Positions 56,659-64,000 of a stretch of 64,000 nt of DNA are shown here, piece after piece; the first letter of the stretch is position 1, and each line of letters opens with the position of its first letter. Both the position numbers and the translations under genes were made by a program. The notes under the pieces are model-generated. The model saw only the letters and a list, made by a program, of their open reading frames with translations, ran no database searches and had not been told where the DNA came from. The DNA is from Helicobacter sp. 'house sparrow 1' (lineage in GTDB: Bacteria > Campylobacterota > Campylobacteria > Campylobacterales > Helicobacteraceae), in the NCBI RefSeq assembly GCF_900199585.1, contig NZ_FZQY01000004.1, positions 62,001-126,000 of the forward strand, written 5' to 3'.

Positions 56659-57012
56659 ATGAAACAATTAACTCAACAAGAAGCTTATATTCTTTTGCAT
56701 AAAGGTACAGAGGCTCCATTTAGTGGGGAATATAATAACTTTTTTAAAAAAGGGACTTATCATTGCAAGCAATGTGATAATGCACTCTTTAGTTCAGAGG
56801 CAAAGTTTAAATCAGGATGTGGGTGGCCAAGCTTTGATGCGTGTTTGGAAGGAGCAATAAAGGAGAGTTTGGATCAAGATGGCAAGAGGATAGAGATTAC
56901 TTGTGCTAAATGTGGGGGTCATTTGGGACATGTCTTTTTTGGTGAGGGTTTTACATCTAAAAATACGCGTCATTGTGTAAATTCTTTGGCATTGAAATTT
57001 AAGGAGGATTAG
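56659..57012 (+). CDS. msrB: Peptide-methionine (R)-S-oxide reductase MsrB
   Basis: A 117-residue repair enzyme for methionine-R-sulfoxide. The zinc site is CKQC (36-39) and CAKC (82-85). The substrate region GCGWPSF and the catalytic Cys106 in RHCVNSLALKF are present. It is a stand-alone domain without fused MsrA. ATG 56659 has AAGGA 7 nt upstream; ATG 56653 sits too close to it, and an in-frame start at 56611 is unlikely. The nnr gene begins directly after the stop codon. Confidence 0.93.
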   Translation: MKQLTQQEAYILLHKGTEAPFSGEYNNFFKKGTYHCKQCDNALFSSEAKFKSGCGWPSFDACLEGAIKESLDQDGKRIEITCAKCGGHLGHVFFGEGFTSKNTRHCVNSLALKFKED

Positions 57013-58434
57013 ATGCTAGAGGTATATCGTGATAACAAGGCTTTAGATTCTAGATGCATTACTCAATTTGATTTGAGTGAAGAAATACTAATGGAAAACG
57101 CAGGAATTGCGCTCAAAGATCTAATCAAAAAGGTAACTCATAAAGGCAGTGTAATTAGCATTGTTTGTGGTGGGGGCAATAATGGAGCAGATGGCTATGT
57201 ATTGGCACGGCAATTATCAGGAGACTATAAAGTTAGAATCTTAGTTGCAAAAGAGCCAAAAAGCCCTTTGTGTATCAAGCAATACCATCGAGCGATGGCA
57301 GTGGGTGTAGAGTGTGTAAAAAAGCTTTTGCCCTGTGATGTGGTGGTGGATTGTCTTATTGGTAGTGGGATGCAATCTAGGCTTGATGAAAAGATGCAAA
57401 AGATTATTGCAATGATGCAGGGAGTAGGGCGTATTAAAATAGCTTGTGATATTCCTAGTGGTATTGATAGTAATGGAGTGATTAAAGATTGTGCTTTTTG
57501 TGCGGATTATACAGTTGCTATGGGAGGAATTTCTCTAGCACTATTAAGTGATTTTGCAAAAGATTATGTGGGTGAAATTATCATAGGAGATCTTGGAGTA
57601 AGTAGGCAAAAATATTCTTTACCCTCTCAAATTAAGCTTTTGCAAAAAGAAGATTATAATCCCCCAATTAGAAAGAAACAGGCTTCTCATAAGGGCGATT
57701 TTGGGCATTTAAGTGTGTATGCAGGAGAGAGGGGAGGTGCAGGAAATTTATGTGGGATGGCTGGACTTAGTTTTGGTGTGGGAAGTGTAAGTATAGTTGG
57801 AAATTTGCACCCTTATTTTGCAGAGCTGATGTATGAAAAGGAGGTCTCATCAAAAACTACAGCTTTTTGTATTGGTATGGGAATGCTAGGTAGTCAAGAA
57901 GATTCAAAAGATCTTACTAGGAGTGCCTCTTTGCCTAAAGAATTTTTAGATCTCCCCAAACAAATACCCTGTGTTTTAGATGCTGATATTTTAAAAAATC
58001 AAGAGATTATTGAGATTTTACAGAGCTATGAAAACTTAGTCATTACACCTCATTATGGAGAGTTTTTGTGCCTTTGGGAGTTGGCATTTGATGAGGTTTT
58101 GCCAAAACAAAAGTTTTTAGAAAATAAGTTTGATTATTTGATGCAGTGGGGTGAGAGATTCCCAAAAGTTGTAACCCTTCTTAAGGGAGCAAATGTAGTG
58201 ATCGCACAAAAAAATAAAGTTTTTATCAATCCTTTTGGAAATGTCGCTTTAGCAAAAGCAGGAAGCGGAGATGTATTGGCAGGACTTATTGGTGCACTCC
58301 TAGCACAGGGAAAAACTCCATTAGAATCTGCTCTGCAAGGAAGTCTTTCTCATAGCTTTGGCGCACAAAGTTTTAAGGAAAAAAACTTTGCCCTAAGGCC
58401 TTTAGAGCTATTGCAAGAGATAAAGGGGGCATAA
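57013..58434 (+). CDS. nnr: Bifunctional NAD(P)H-hydrate epimerase/dehydratase Nnr
   Basis: A 473-residue repair enzyme for damaged NAD(P)H. The N-terminal epimerase (YjeF_N, residues ~1-200) has LMENAGIAL, IVCGGGNNGADGYVLARQL and ACDIPSGIDSNGVI. The C-terminal ADP-dependent dehydratase (YjeF_C, ~215-473) has KGDFGHLSVYAGERGGAGNLCGMAG, VITPHYGEF, TLLKGANVVI and ALAKAGSGDVLAGLIGALLAQG. It abuts msrB; both genes repair oxidised or damaged molecules, which fits co-expression. The overlap region carries AAGGAGG. Confidence 0.94.
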   Translation: MLEVYRDNKALDSRCITQFDLSEEILMENAGIALKDLIKKVTHKGSVISIVCGGGNNGADGYVLARQLSGDYKVRILVAKEPKSPLCIKQYHRAMAVGVECVKKLLPCDVVVDCLIGSGMQSRLDEKMQKIIAMMQGVGRIKIACDIPSGIDSNGVIKDCAFCADYTVAMGGISLALLSDFAKDYVGEIIIGDLGVSRQKYSLPSQIKLLQKEDYNPPIRKKQASHKGDFGHLSVYAGERGGAGNLCGMAGLSFGVGSVSIVGNLHPYFAELMYEKEVSSKTTAFCIGMGMLGSQEDSKDLTRSASLPKEFLDLPKQIPCVLDADILKNQEIIEILQSYENLVITPHYGEFLCLWELAFDEVLPKQKFLENKFDYLMQWGERFPKVVTLLKGANVVIAQKNKVFINPFGNVALAKAGSGDVLAGLIGALLAQGKTPLESALQGSLSHSFGAQSFKEKNFALRPLELLQEIKGA

Positions 58435-58486
58435 AGCAATCTTTGGCTAAAATCCTCTATTAGTTTTAAGGTAGGAGAGGTCAGAA

Positions 58487-59068
58487 ATGAAAAAATCTTT
58501 TTTCCTTTTAGGGATTTTTTTATACTTTTGGACTTTGAGCTATGCTGATGATGTGAGTAAGCTAGAAAAGGAATGCAATGCAAATAATGCTAAAAGTTGC
58601 GGTGAATTAGGAGGGTTATATGTCAATGGGCAAGATGTAGAGCAGGATTTTGTTAAAGCCAAAGAACTTTTTGAAAAAGCCTGCAATGGTGGAGAAGCTA
58701 GAGTTTGTTTTGTTTTGGGAATTTTATATGAAAATGAAGAAATTGCAGGACATGACTATATTAAAGCTAAAGAATTTTTTGAGAAAGCCTGCAATGGTGG
58801 AGATATTAAAGGTTGTCTTCTTTTAGGAGATTTATATGAAACTGGAAAAGGCGTAAAACAAGACTACATTAAAGCAAGAGAGCTCTATGAAAAAGCTTGT
58901 AATGGTGGAAATGCTTTAGGTTGCGATGGCCTAGGATTTTTGTATGAATCTGGACAAGGCGTAAGACAGGATTATGCTAAAGCAAAAGAATTCTATGGCA
59001 AGGCTTGTGATGGTGGAATGCAACTAGGTTGTGATGGCTATAAACGGTTCAATGAAGCAGAGTATTAG
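58487..59068 (+). CDS. Secreted Cys-rich Sel1-repeat protein (Hcp-like)
   Basis: A 193-residue protein with a signal peptide (MKKSFFLLGIFLYFWTLSYA) and about four to five Sel1-type repeats of ~36 residues. Each carries a Cys pair spaced by seven residues (CNANNAKSC, CNGGEARVC, CNGGDIKGC, CNGGNALGC, CDGGMQLGC), expected to form disulfides. This is the layout of Helicobacter cysteine-rich proteins (Hcp), secreted solenoids that can affect host immune cells; some bind beta-lactams. The SD AGGAGAGG precedes ATG. Its 3' end overlaps the convergent frameshifted gene by 20 bp. Confidence 0.9.
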   Translation: MKKSFFLLGIFLYFWTLSYADDVSKLEKECNANNAKSCGELGGLYVNGQDVEQDFVKAKELFEKACNGGEARVCFVLGILYENEEIAGHDYIKAKEFFEKACNGGDIKGCLLLGDLYETGKGVKQDYIKARELYEKACNGGNALGCDGLGFLYESGQGVRQDYAKAKEFYGKACDGGMQLGCDGYKRFNEAEY

Positions 59069-59303
59069 TTTCAATACCCTTGTAAGGATTAGTAATTATA
59101 TTTTTTATAACCCTTTTTGCCTGTATAAGGGTTTGTTTGCCTTTTGAAGAATAATTATCTTTTTTGGTTTTGTTGGGTTTAGTTTTGAAATGAGGTTGCA
59201 CATAGGTGCCATTTTTCTTGAAATAGCCTTTGTTGTAAGTATCTTTTGCAGATAAAGAAATAAAAAAGCTAGAAATAATTAGTAAAGATAAAAACTTTTT
59301 CAT
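59049..59303 (-). CDS. Small secreted protein with an apparent C-terminal frameshift
   Basis: An 84-residue product with a signal peptide (MKKFLSLLIISSFFISLSA) and the pattern NKGYFKKNGTYVQPHFKT seen in small secreted proteins of many bacteria. Their usual ending is like '..GNTNPYTGKKG..'. Here the main frame after SSKGK reads QTLIQAKRV..., but the neighbouring frame encodes TNPYTGKKGYKKYNY followed by TAA at 59091-59089. One missing base in the GGC-AA-ACA stretch near 59135 would restore it. The restored gene would end 20 bp before the Sel1 gene instead of overlapping it. Either the gene is mutated or the assembly has a one-base error. It starts 4 bp inside the DUF805 stop, with GGAGG upstream. 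Confidence 0.75.
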   Translation of the reverse strand: MKKFLSLLIISSFFISLSAKDTYNKGYFKKNGTYVQPHFKTKPNKTKKDNYSSKGKQTLIQAKRVIKNIITNPYKGIETNTLLH

Positions 59304-59746
59304 CCATCCTCCGAGTGTGTAGATTTTTTACTAGGAAGCATCAAGACAATCAAAATAAAAATTTTATATGCAAGGAAAAGAAAAGCAAGGCCAGATGGCA
59401 AGCTTGGGTTTTCTAAGTGATAAAGATAATAAAAAATAATAAAATCAATAAGAAAAGATATCACTACCCACCAAAAGCTAAATCCTGCATCTCTAAATCT
59501 TCTAATCAATAAGCTTAAAAAAGGAATGAAGGTTGCAAGAGAATAGATATTGTAGATTCTTAGGATACCATCTGGAGTAGAGGCGTTATTAAGGATAATG
59601 CTTAAGACGACAAAAACATTAGCAAGAAGTAGATGAAACAATAATGCATACCAAAAATCAGACCTTGTGCTAGTGCCTTTAAAATCAATGCTATAAGCCC
59701 ATAGCCTCTTATATGCATCCCACATTTTTTGAAAAATAGCCCTCAA
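59300..59746 (-). CDS. DUF805 membrane protein
   Basis: A 148-residue protein with four hydrophobic helices. The start, MWDAYKRLWAYSIDFKGTSTRSDFWYALLF, has the family's 'F.GR.sR.eFW' pattern, and LLIRRFRDAGFSFWWVV is the second signature. Function is unknown. It starts with TTG with AAAGGGG ~5 nt upstream; an in-frame ATG at 59725 is possible. It is coupled by a 4-bp overlap to the small secreted protein gene. Confidence 0.88.
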   Translation of the reverse strand: MRAIFQKMWDAYKRLWAYSIDFKGTSTRSDFWYALLFHLLLANVFVVLSIILNNASTPDGILRIYNIYSLATFIPFLSLLIRRFRDAGFSFWWVVISFLIDFIIFYYLYHLENPSLPSGLAFLFLAYKIFILIVLMLPSKKSTHSEDG

Positions 59747-59817
59747 ACTATCCCCTTTTTGTTTTTCTGTAATTATAGCTTAAGAGCAGGGGCTTATTTT
59801 GAGTAAGCCAAAAAAGT

Positions 59818-59823
59818 TAGAAT
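59818..59823 (+). promoter_or_regulatory. Candidate -10 element for dnaB
   Basis: TAGAAT within AAAAAAGTTAGAATGGG, about 110 bp before the dnaB start. A second TATAGAATT lies near 59890. Neither has a clear -35. Confidence 0.28.
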
Positions 59824-59934
59824 GGGTTGAGTTTTTTTAAAGATTTACAAGAAAAATTAGGGGGTTAGGTGATAAGTTGCTAAAAAGTTTTATAGAATTA
59901 TTAAAAAGTATTTTTATGATTTGGAAGGATGTTT

Positions 59935-61401
59935 ATGGAAGAGATAAGTCAAAGCTATTATGCAAGTTTGGAGAGGACAATACTTGCTTCAATCATCTTT
60001 GATCCCTCTAATTTTGATGATATATTAGATCAATTGCAACCCAAAGACTTTTCCTATCCCTCTCATCAAAATATCTTTGAAGTATGTATGCAACTCCACC
60101 AACAAGATAATCCATTGGATGAAGAATTTATCAAAAATAAGATGGATAAAAAACTTGTGAGTGAAGAGGAGTTTTTGTATATTTTAGGCACAAATCCTAT
60201 TGCAAATATTGAAGCTTATATCAAAGAACTCAAAAATGCTTCTTTAAAAAGAGAATTGCACCATCTAGCAAATGTGCTTAGAGAGCAATCCCTAAGCACT
60301 GAATATAGTAGCTCTGAAATTTTAGAGATTGTTGAAAAAAAGATTTATGAAATTTCAACCCAGAGTGTTCAAAGCGAGTTTAGACATTCTAAAGATATTA
60401 TTTACTCTACTGTAGAGAGAATGAAAGAGTTAAAAGCTCTAGGGAATCAAGAGGTTACAGGAGTTTCTACAGGTTTTGATGAGCTTAATAAAGTAACCAC
60501 AGGTTTTAATAAAGGGGACTTAATCATCATTGGTGCAAGACCTGGTATGGGAAAAACCACCCTTGCTTTAAACATTGTGCAAAATGTATTAAACCATAAT
60601 AGAGGCGTGGCATTTTTTAGCTTAGAGATGCCTGCAGAGCAATTAATGTTAAGGATGCTATCAGCTCTTACATCCATTCCTCTTTCTGATTTAAAAATTG
60701 GTAAGCTAGATGATGGGCAATGGGGAGAGTTAAGCAGGGCTACAAACTTGATGATAGAAAAAGATTTTTATGTGGATGATGGGAGCTCTTTAAATATTAG
60801 TCAATTAAGATCTAAGCTAAGAAAACTCAAATCTAAAAATCCAAATATTGATATTGCTTTTGTGGATTATTTGCAGTTGATGCACGGAGGAAGCAAGGAA
60901 AGGCACATTGAAGTGGGAGAAATTAGCAGAGGCTTAAAGGTCTTAGCTAGAGAGTTGCAGATTCCAATTGTAGCTCTATCACAGCTTAATCGTAGTGTAG
61001 AGACTAGGGATGATAAAAAGCCTTTATTATCGGATTTAAGGGAATCGGGATCTATTGAACAAGATGCAGATATTATCCTATTTGTTTATCGTGAGGATGT
61101 GTATCGGGAGAGAGAAAAAAAGCAAAAAATAGCAAAGCTTGAAGTGGATGGCAAAAAAGAAGAAGCTAGGGCCTTGAAAAAAGAAATGGCAGATGAATTT
61201 ACTAAGAATAATGGGATTTATCCTGTGGAATTGATTGTTGCAAAAAATAGAAATGGTGAAACCAAAGATGTAAGAATCCAATTTAATAAGCGCTTTACAA
61301 GATTTGAGAATAAGGCATCTCCAAAGCAATCTGAGGTAGTTTATACCCCTACAAGAGATAATGACTTAGAAGATGTCACAATGCCAATTACCATTGACTA
61401 A
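59935..61401 (+). CDS. dnaB: Replicative DNA helicase DnaB
   Basis: A 488-residue hexameric helicase. The N-terminal domain (SLERTILASIIFDPSNFDDI...) is joined by a linker helix to a RecA-like motor, with Walker A GARPGMGKTT (from residue 200) and Walker B/H3 IAFVDYLQLMHGG. The conserved LSQLNRSVETRDDKKPLLSDLRESGSIEQDADIILFVYR follows, with KNRNGETKDVRIQF near the end. ATG 59935 follows AAGG by 6 nt; ATG 59929 overlaps the Shine-Dalgarno. It overlaps comEC by 29 bp. Confidence 0.97.
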   Translation: MEEISQSYYASLERTILASIIFDPSNFDDILDQLQPKDFSYPSHQNIFEVCMQLHQQDNPLDEEFIKNKMDKKLVSEEEFLYILGTNPIANIEAYIKELKNASLKRELHHLANVLREQSLSTEYSSSEILEIVEKKIYEISTQSVQSEFRHSKDIIYSTVERMKELKALGNQEVTGVSTGFDELNKVTTGFNKGDLIIIGARPGMGKTTLALNIVQNVLNHNRGVAFFSLEMPAEQLMLRMLSALTSIPLSDLKIGKLDDGQWGELSRATNLMIEKDFYVDDGSSLNISQLRSKLRKLKSKNPNIDIAFVDYLQLMHGGSKERHIEVGEISRGLKVLARELQIPIVALSQLNRSVETRDDKKPLLSDLRESGSIEQDADIILFVYREDVYREREKKQKIAKLEVDGKKEEARALKKEMADEFTKNNGIYPVELIVAKNRNGETKDVRIQFNKRFTRFENKASPKQSEVVYTPTRDNDLEDVTMPITID

Positions 61402-62686
61402 AAGAGATATTCCAAACTCTCTAGATTTATTTGTAAATAAGAAGCAATGGATTTATTTTTTTATCGGGTGTGTTTGCATCTTTCTTTTTAATCTTTATTT
61501 TATTTATCAAGACTATAGAAGCTACCAAAGTAATACAAGCTATGAAATGATTGCAGAGGTAAAGTCTCAATACTTAAAGACAAAAAATAAAAAGCAATAT
61601 TTTGTATTGCGAGTGCAGGATTTAAAAAAATATAATTTTTATACCACCTCATTTTTAGATTTAAAACTTCTAATAAACTCCAAAGTTAGAATCTATGGGA
61701 AAATGGCTCAATGTGATTTCTTAAAATTCTTAAAAGGATGTTATTTTAATGCTTATCAAATTGCTTTAATGCCAAAGGATGCATTTAAAGATAGGCTAAG
61801 AGAAGCTATCAATAAAGAGCACTCTAAGCTAGAGCACGCTTTATTTTTTAGGGCCTTATTTTTTGGAGATTCTCTAACCATGGAATCTAGAAAATTCATC
61901 AATGCACTAGGAATTGCTCACCTTGTTGCAATTAGTGGATTTCATCTAGGAATTCTTAGTGCTTTTTTACTGGTTATACTCACTCCCCTTTATAATTTTT
62001 TTCATCAAAGATACTTTACTTATCGCAATAGATTCTATGATTTAGGGTTTTTAGTTTTATTGTGTATGTTTTTTTATTTGATTTTGCTTGATTTTCAAGC
62101 CTCTTTTTTTCGGGCTTTTTTGATGGGAGTTTTTGGCTTTTGGCTTTTTTACAACAGGATTAAAATCTTATCTTTTCATATGCTTTTAGTTTTAGTGGTC
62201 TTGATGCTTGCCTTTTTTCCAAGATTGATTTTTAATATAGGTTTTATTCTCTCTGTATCTGGAGTTTTTTATATTTTTTTAATCTTAAAATATCTTCCAA
62301 AAACAAAATGGTATATCTGGATTTTTGTATTTAATATAAGCATTTTTCTTTTGATGGGAGTGGTGGTTCATTTTTATTTTCCTTATTTCTCACCCTATCA
62401 ATTCTTATCTATCCCTTTAAGCATAATTTTTGTTGCTTGGTTCCCCTTGATGTTATTTTTACATTGCATTGGATTTGGTGGTATTTTTGATTCTTTTTTG
62501 GAAAAGATTTTAGCCTTTGAGTTACCTGTAATAGACTTTTATACCCCATTATTACTTTTAGTATTTTATATTCTTCTATCTCTTTGTGCCATTTTTAATA
62601 AAAGATGTTTTTATGCTCTATTGTTTTGTAGCATCGTATTTTATGGCTACTTAATATATTTGTTTTTCATTAAAAAATTTTTTTAA
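61373..62686 (+). CDS. comEC: ComEC/Rec2 family DNA-uptake channel protein
   Basis: A 437-residue membrane protein with an N-terminal helix, a soluble OB-like region and a ~280-residue competence domain of many helices. HLVAISGFHLGILSAFL matches the conserved 'HLLAISGLHvG' motif, and DFQASFFRAFLMGVFGF follows. It would carry single-stranded DNA across the inner membrane during transformation. It lacks the C-terminal metallo-beta-lactamase domain of the long Bacillus form, as is usual in Helicobacter. It starts within the 3' end of dnaB. Confidence 0.9.
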   Translation: MSQCQLPLTKRDIPNSLDLFVNKKQWIYFFIGCVCIFLFNLYFIYQDYRSYQSNTSYEMIAEVKSQYLKTKNKKQYFVLRVQDLKKYNFYTTSFLDLKLLINSKVRIYGKMAQCDFLKFLKGCYFNAYQIALMPKDAFKDRLREAINKEHSKLEHALFFRALFFGDSLTMESRKFINALGIAHLVAISGFHLGILSAFLLVILTPLYNFFHQRYFTYRNRFYDLGFLVLLCMFFYLILLDFQASFFRAFLMGVFGFWLFYNRIKILSFHMLLVLVVLMLAFFPRLIFNIGFILSVSGVFYIFLILKYLPKTKWYIWIFVFNISIFLLMGVVVHFYFPYFSPYQFLSIPLSIIFVAWFPLMLFLHCIGFGGIFDSFLEKILAFELPVIDFYTPLLLLVFYILLSLCAIFNKRCFYALLFCSIVFYGYLIYLFFIKKFF

Positions 62687-62714
62687 TATAATTTTATTTT
62701 TTTGGAGTTTAAAA

Positions 62715-63257
62715 ATGCAAGCTATTTTTCGTTTATTGGGTAAAGGACTTTTAGTTATCCTGCCTTTTTTAATTCTTATATGGATTTTGTCATTTTTTTA
62801 TCGATTGATAAAGCATATTATCCAATTTGTATTTGACACAACAGCAAGTAGTGTTTTTGCAACTTCAATGGTATTTTTATGTGCTTTTTTAATTCTAATT
62901 TATGCTGGATATTTATTTGAGAAAAAAAAGGAATTTATACTTCTTAAACTATCAGAATTTGTCATTGCAAAAATTCCTGGGGTTGGAACAATTTATTCTG
63001 TCATCAAAGATATGGTAAAAATGTTCTCTGGATCTGGAGGAGAGAATTATTTAGGGGTTGCTATGGTAGATTTAGCTGGTAGTGATGTTGTGGGCTTTAT
63101 CACAAGAGAAGAGGAGGGGTATTTTTGGATTTTTGTTCCAACAACACCAAACCCCACTTCAGGAATTTTACTTAGAGTGCCACAAGATAAGGTAAAAAAA
63201 TCTGATATGAGCGTATCTGATGGTTTAAAAAAGGTTGTCTCGCTAGGAATCAAATAA
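62715..63257 (+). CDS. DUF502 family membrane protein
   Basis: A 180-residue protein with two N-terminal transmembrane helices (LLVILPFLILIWILSFFY and FATSMVFLCAFLILIYAGYLF) and a conserved soluble C-terminal domain. IPGVGTIYSVIKDMVKMF, VGFITREE and WIFVPTTPNPTSGILLRVP are diagnostic of DUF502. Function is unknown. It lies 28 bp after comEC and 12 bp before the prenyltransferase gene on the same strand. Confidence 0.9.
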   Translation: MQAIFRLLGKGLLVILPFLILIWILSFFYRLIKHIIQFVFDTTASSVFATSMVFLCAFLILIYAGYLFEKKKEFILLKLSEFVIAKIPGVGTIYSVIKDMVKMFSGSGGENYLGVAMVDLAGSDVVGFITREEEGYFWIFVPTTPNPTSGILLRVPQDKVKKSDMSVSDGLKKVVSLGIK

Positions 63258-63269
63258 AAAGGATTGGTT

Positions 63270-64000
63270 GTGTTAAAAAATTTTTTAAAAAAAGCAAAAA
63301 ACTTTAGCGAGTTGGTGATGTTTGAGCACACAATTTTTTCAGCATCATTTAGTTTTATTGCAATTTGTGTTGCCCTAATGTATAAGTATTTTTCGCAAAC
63401 TTTTAGTTGGGGTGAGAGCATCAAGCTTTTTATTTTATGTATTCTTGCACTGATCAGTGCAAGAAACTTTGCAATGGGATTTAATCGTCTTTGTGATAGG
63501 GATATTGATTCTAAAAATGAAAGGACTAAAAATCGTCCTAGTGTTGATGGAAGAATTGGATTACTTGGGATTATTGTTTTTTGTTTGATTAATGCTGGAA
63601 TTTTCATATTTACTAGTTACTTTATCAATGATTTAGCCTTCTATCTTTCTTTTTTATTTTTATTTATTTTAGGGTTTTATTCTTTAATGAAGCGCTTTAG
63701 CATTCTAGCTCACTTTGTTTTAGGTCTTTCTTTGGGGCTAGCTCCAATTGCTGGTGCCATTGCAATTTTAGGATTCATTCCTTTATGGAGTATTTTTTTA
63801 TCCCTAGGAGTTTTATTTTGGGTGGCGGGATTTGATTTGTTATATTCCTTACAGGATATGGAGTTTGATAGACAACAAAAGCTCTTCTCATTTCCCTCAA
63901 AATTTGGTGTAAAAAAAACCCTAATTTATTCAAGAATCTCTCATTTTAGTGCGGTTGTTTTTTGGATTTTGTTCTTGTGTGAAATTGATTCTGGAATGTT
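63270..64000 (+). CDS. mqnP: UbiA-family prenyltransferase, probable menaquinone (futalosine-route) MqnP; 3' end outside window
   Basis: A frame open from GTG 63270 to the window end gives 243 residues. It is a multi-helix aromatic prenyltransferase with both Asp-rich motifs: NRLCDRDIDSKNERTKNRP and YSLQDMEFDRQQ. Early it has FEHTIFSASFSFIA. In Campylobacterota, which make menaquinone by the futalosine pathway, the UbiA-like enzyme at this place is assigned as MqnP rather than a ubiquinone enzyme. GTG is chosen since AAAAAGGA lies ~7 nt upstream. Confidence 0.85.
   Translation, partial: MLKNFLKKAKNFSELVMFEHTIFSASFSFIAICVALMYKYFSQTFSWGESIKLFILCILALISARNFAMGFNRLCDRDIDSKNERTKNRPSVDGRIGLLGIIVFCLINAGIFIFTSYFINDLAFYLSFLFLFILGFYSLMKRFSILAHFVLGLSLGLAPIAGAIAILGFIPLWSIFLSLGVLFWVAGFDLLYSLQDMEFDRQQKLFSFPSKFGVKKTLIYSRISHFSAVVFWILFLCEIDSGM

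Overview
The window looks like chromosome from a low-GC (about one third G+C, judged by eye) member of the Campylobacterota, most likely Helicobacter or a close relative. The evidence is the gene content and gene order: frdCAB, fabZ-lpxA-clpX-mreB-mreC, fbp/rpe/dnaQ-like, kpsF-rnj-ksgA, purU/sppA and dnaB-comEC. Added to this are a UbiA-type prenyltransferase of the MqnP kind, RNase J with a long basic N-terminal tail, and a Cys-rich Sel1 (Hcp-like) protein. The species cannot be named from the sequence alone. No rRNA, tRNA, CRISPR array, prophage or intact insertion sequence was seen.

Layout. 1-3.1 kb: the end of ung, then an iron-type locus (TonB-dependent receptor plus secreted HbpS/GlcG-like protein) behind a near-perfect Fur box. 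3.1-9.3 kb: the replication locus on the minus strand (dnaA, dnaN, gyrB, a small immunity-like membrane protein, plsY, folB), with DnaA-box-like TTTTCACA motifs on both sides of dnaA, which suggests a bipartite oriC. 9.3-13.2 kb: ruvC, galE, a SorAB-type sulfite dehydrogenase and an acyl-CoA thioesterase. 13.2-17.7 kb: pdxJ-pdxA with a coiled-coil protein, then fbp, a tiny Cys protein and a DUF354 protein. 17.7-21.9 kb: rpe, a DnaQ-like exonuclease, a zinc-ribbon protein and pta-ackA. 21.9-26.8 kb: a GT2 glycosyltransferase ending in an octamer tandem repeat, then kpsF, rnj and ksgA.

27-31 kb: a nucleoside-phosphorylase-like gene, a 0.6 kb stretch without a convincing gene, rlmN, a 32-codon membrane peptide and queH. 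30.8-38.4 kb: a co-directional block of fabZ, lpxA, clpX, mreB, mreC and two glycosyltransferases. 38.5-42.1 kb: the fumarate reductase operon behind a textbook sigma-70 promoter. 42.6-49.7 kb: a LysE exporter, a PutP symporter with an unusual insertion, and a MacAB-TolC type efflux system. 49.8-56.5 kb: htrA, ccoG, a polysaccharide deacetylase, purU, a secreted Ntn amide hydrolase and sppA. 56.6-59.8 kb: msrB, nnr, a Sel1 protein, a frameshifted small secreted protein and DUF805. 59.9-64 kb: dnaB, comEC, DUF502 and a menaquinone prenyltransferase cut by the window end.

Functionally this is mostly core genome. Respiration (frd, sorAB, ccoG, mqnP), envelope building (plsY, fabZ, lpxA, kpsF, mreBC, glycosyltransferases), envelope quality control (htrA, sppA, efflux) and replication (dnaA, dnaN, gyrB, dnaB) dominate. 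I did not find a clearly new multi-gene system. The strongest items for a second look are the bipartite origin, the octamer repeat, the single-base frameshift in the small secreted protein, the GT41-like protein behind mreC, the PutP insertion and the structured gap before rlmN.
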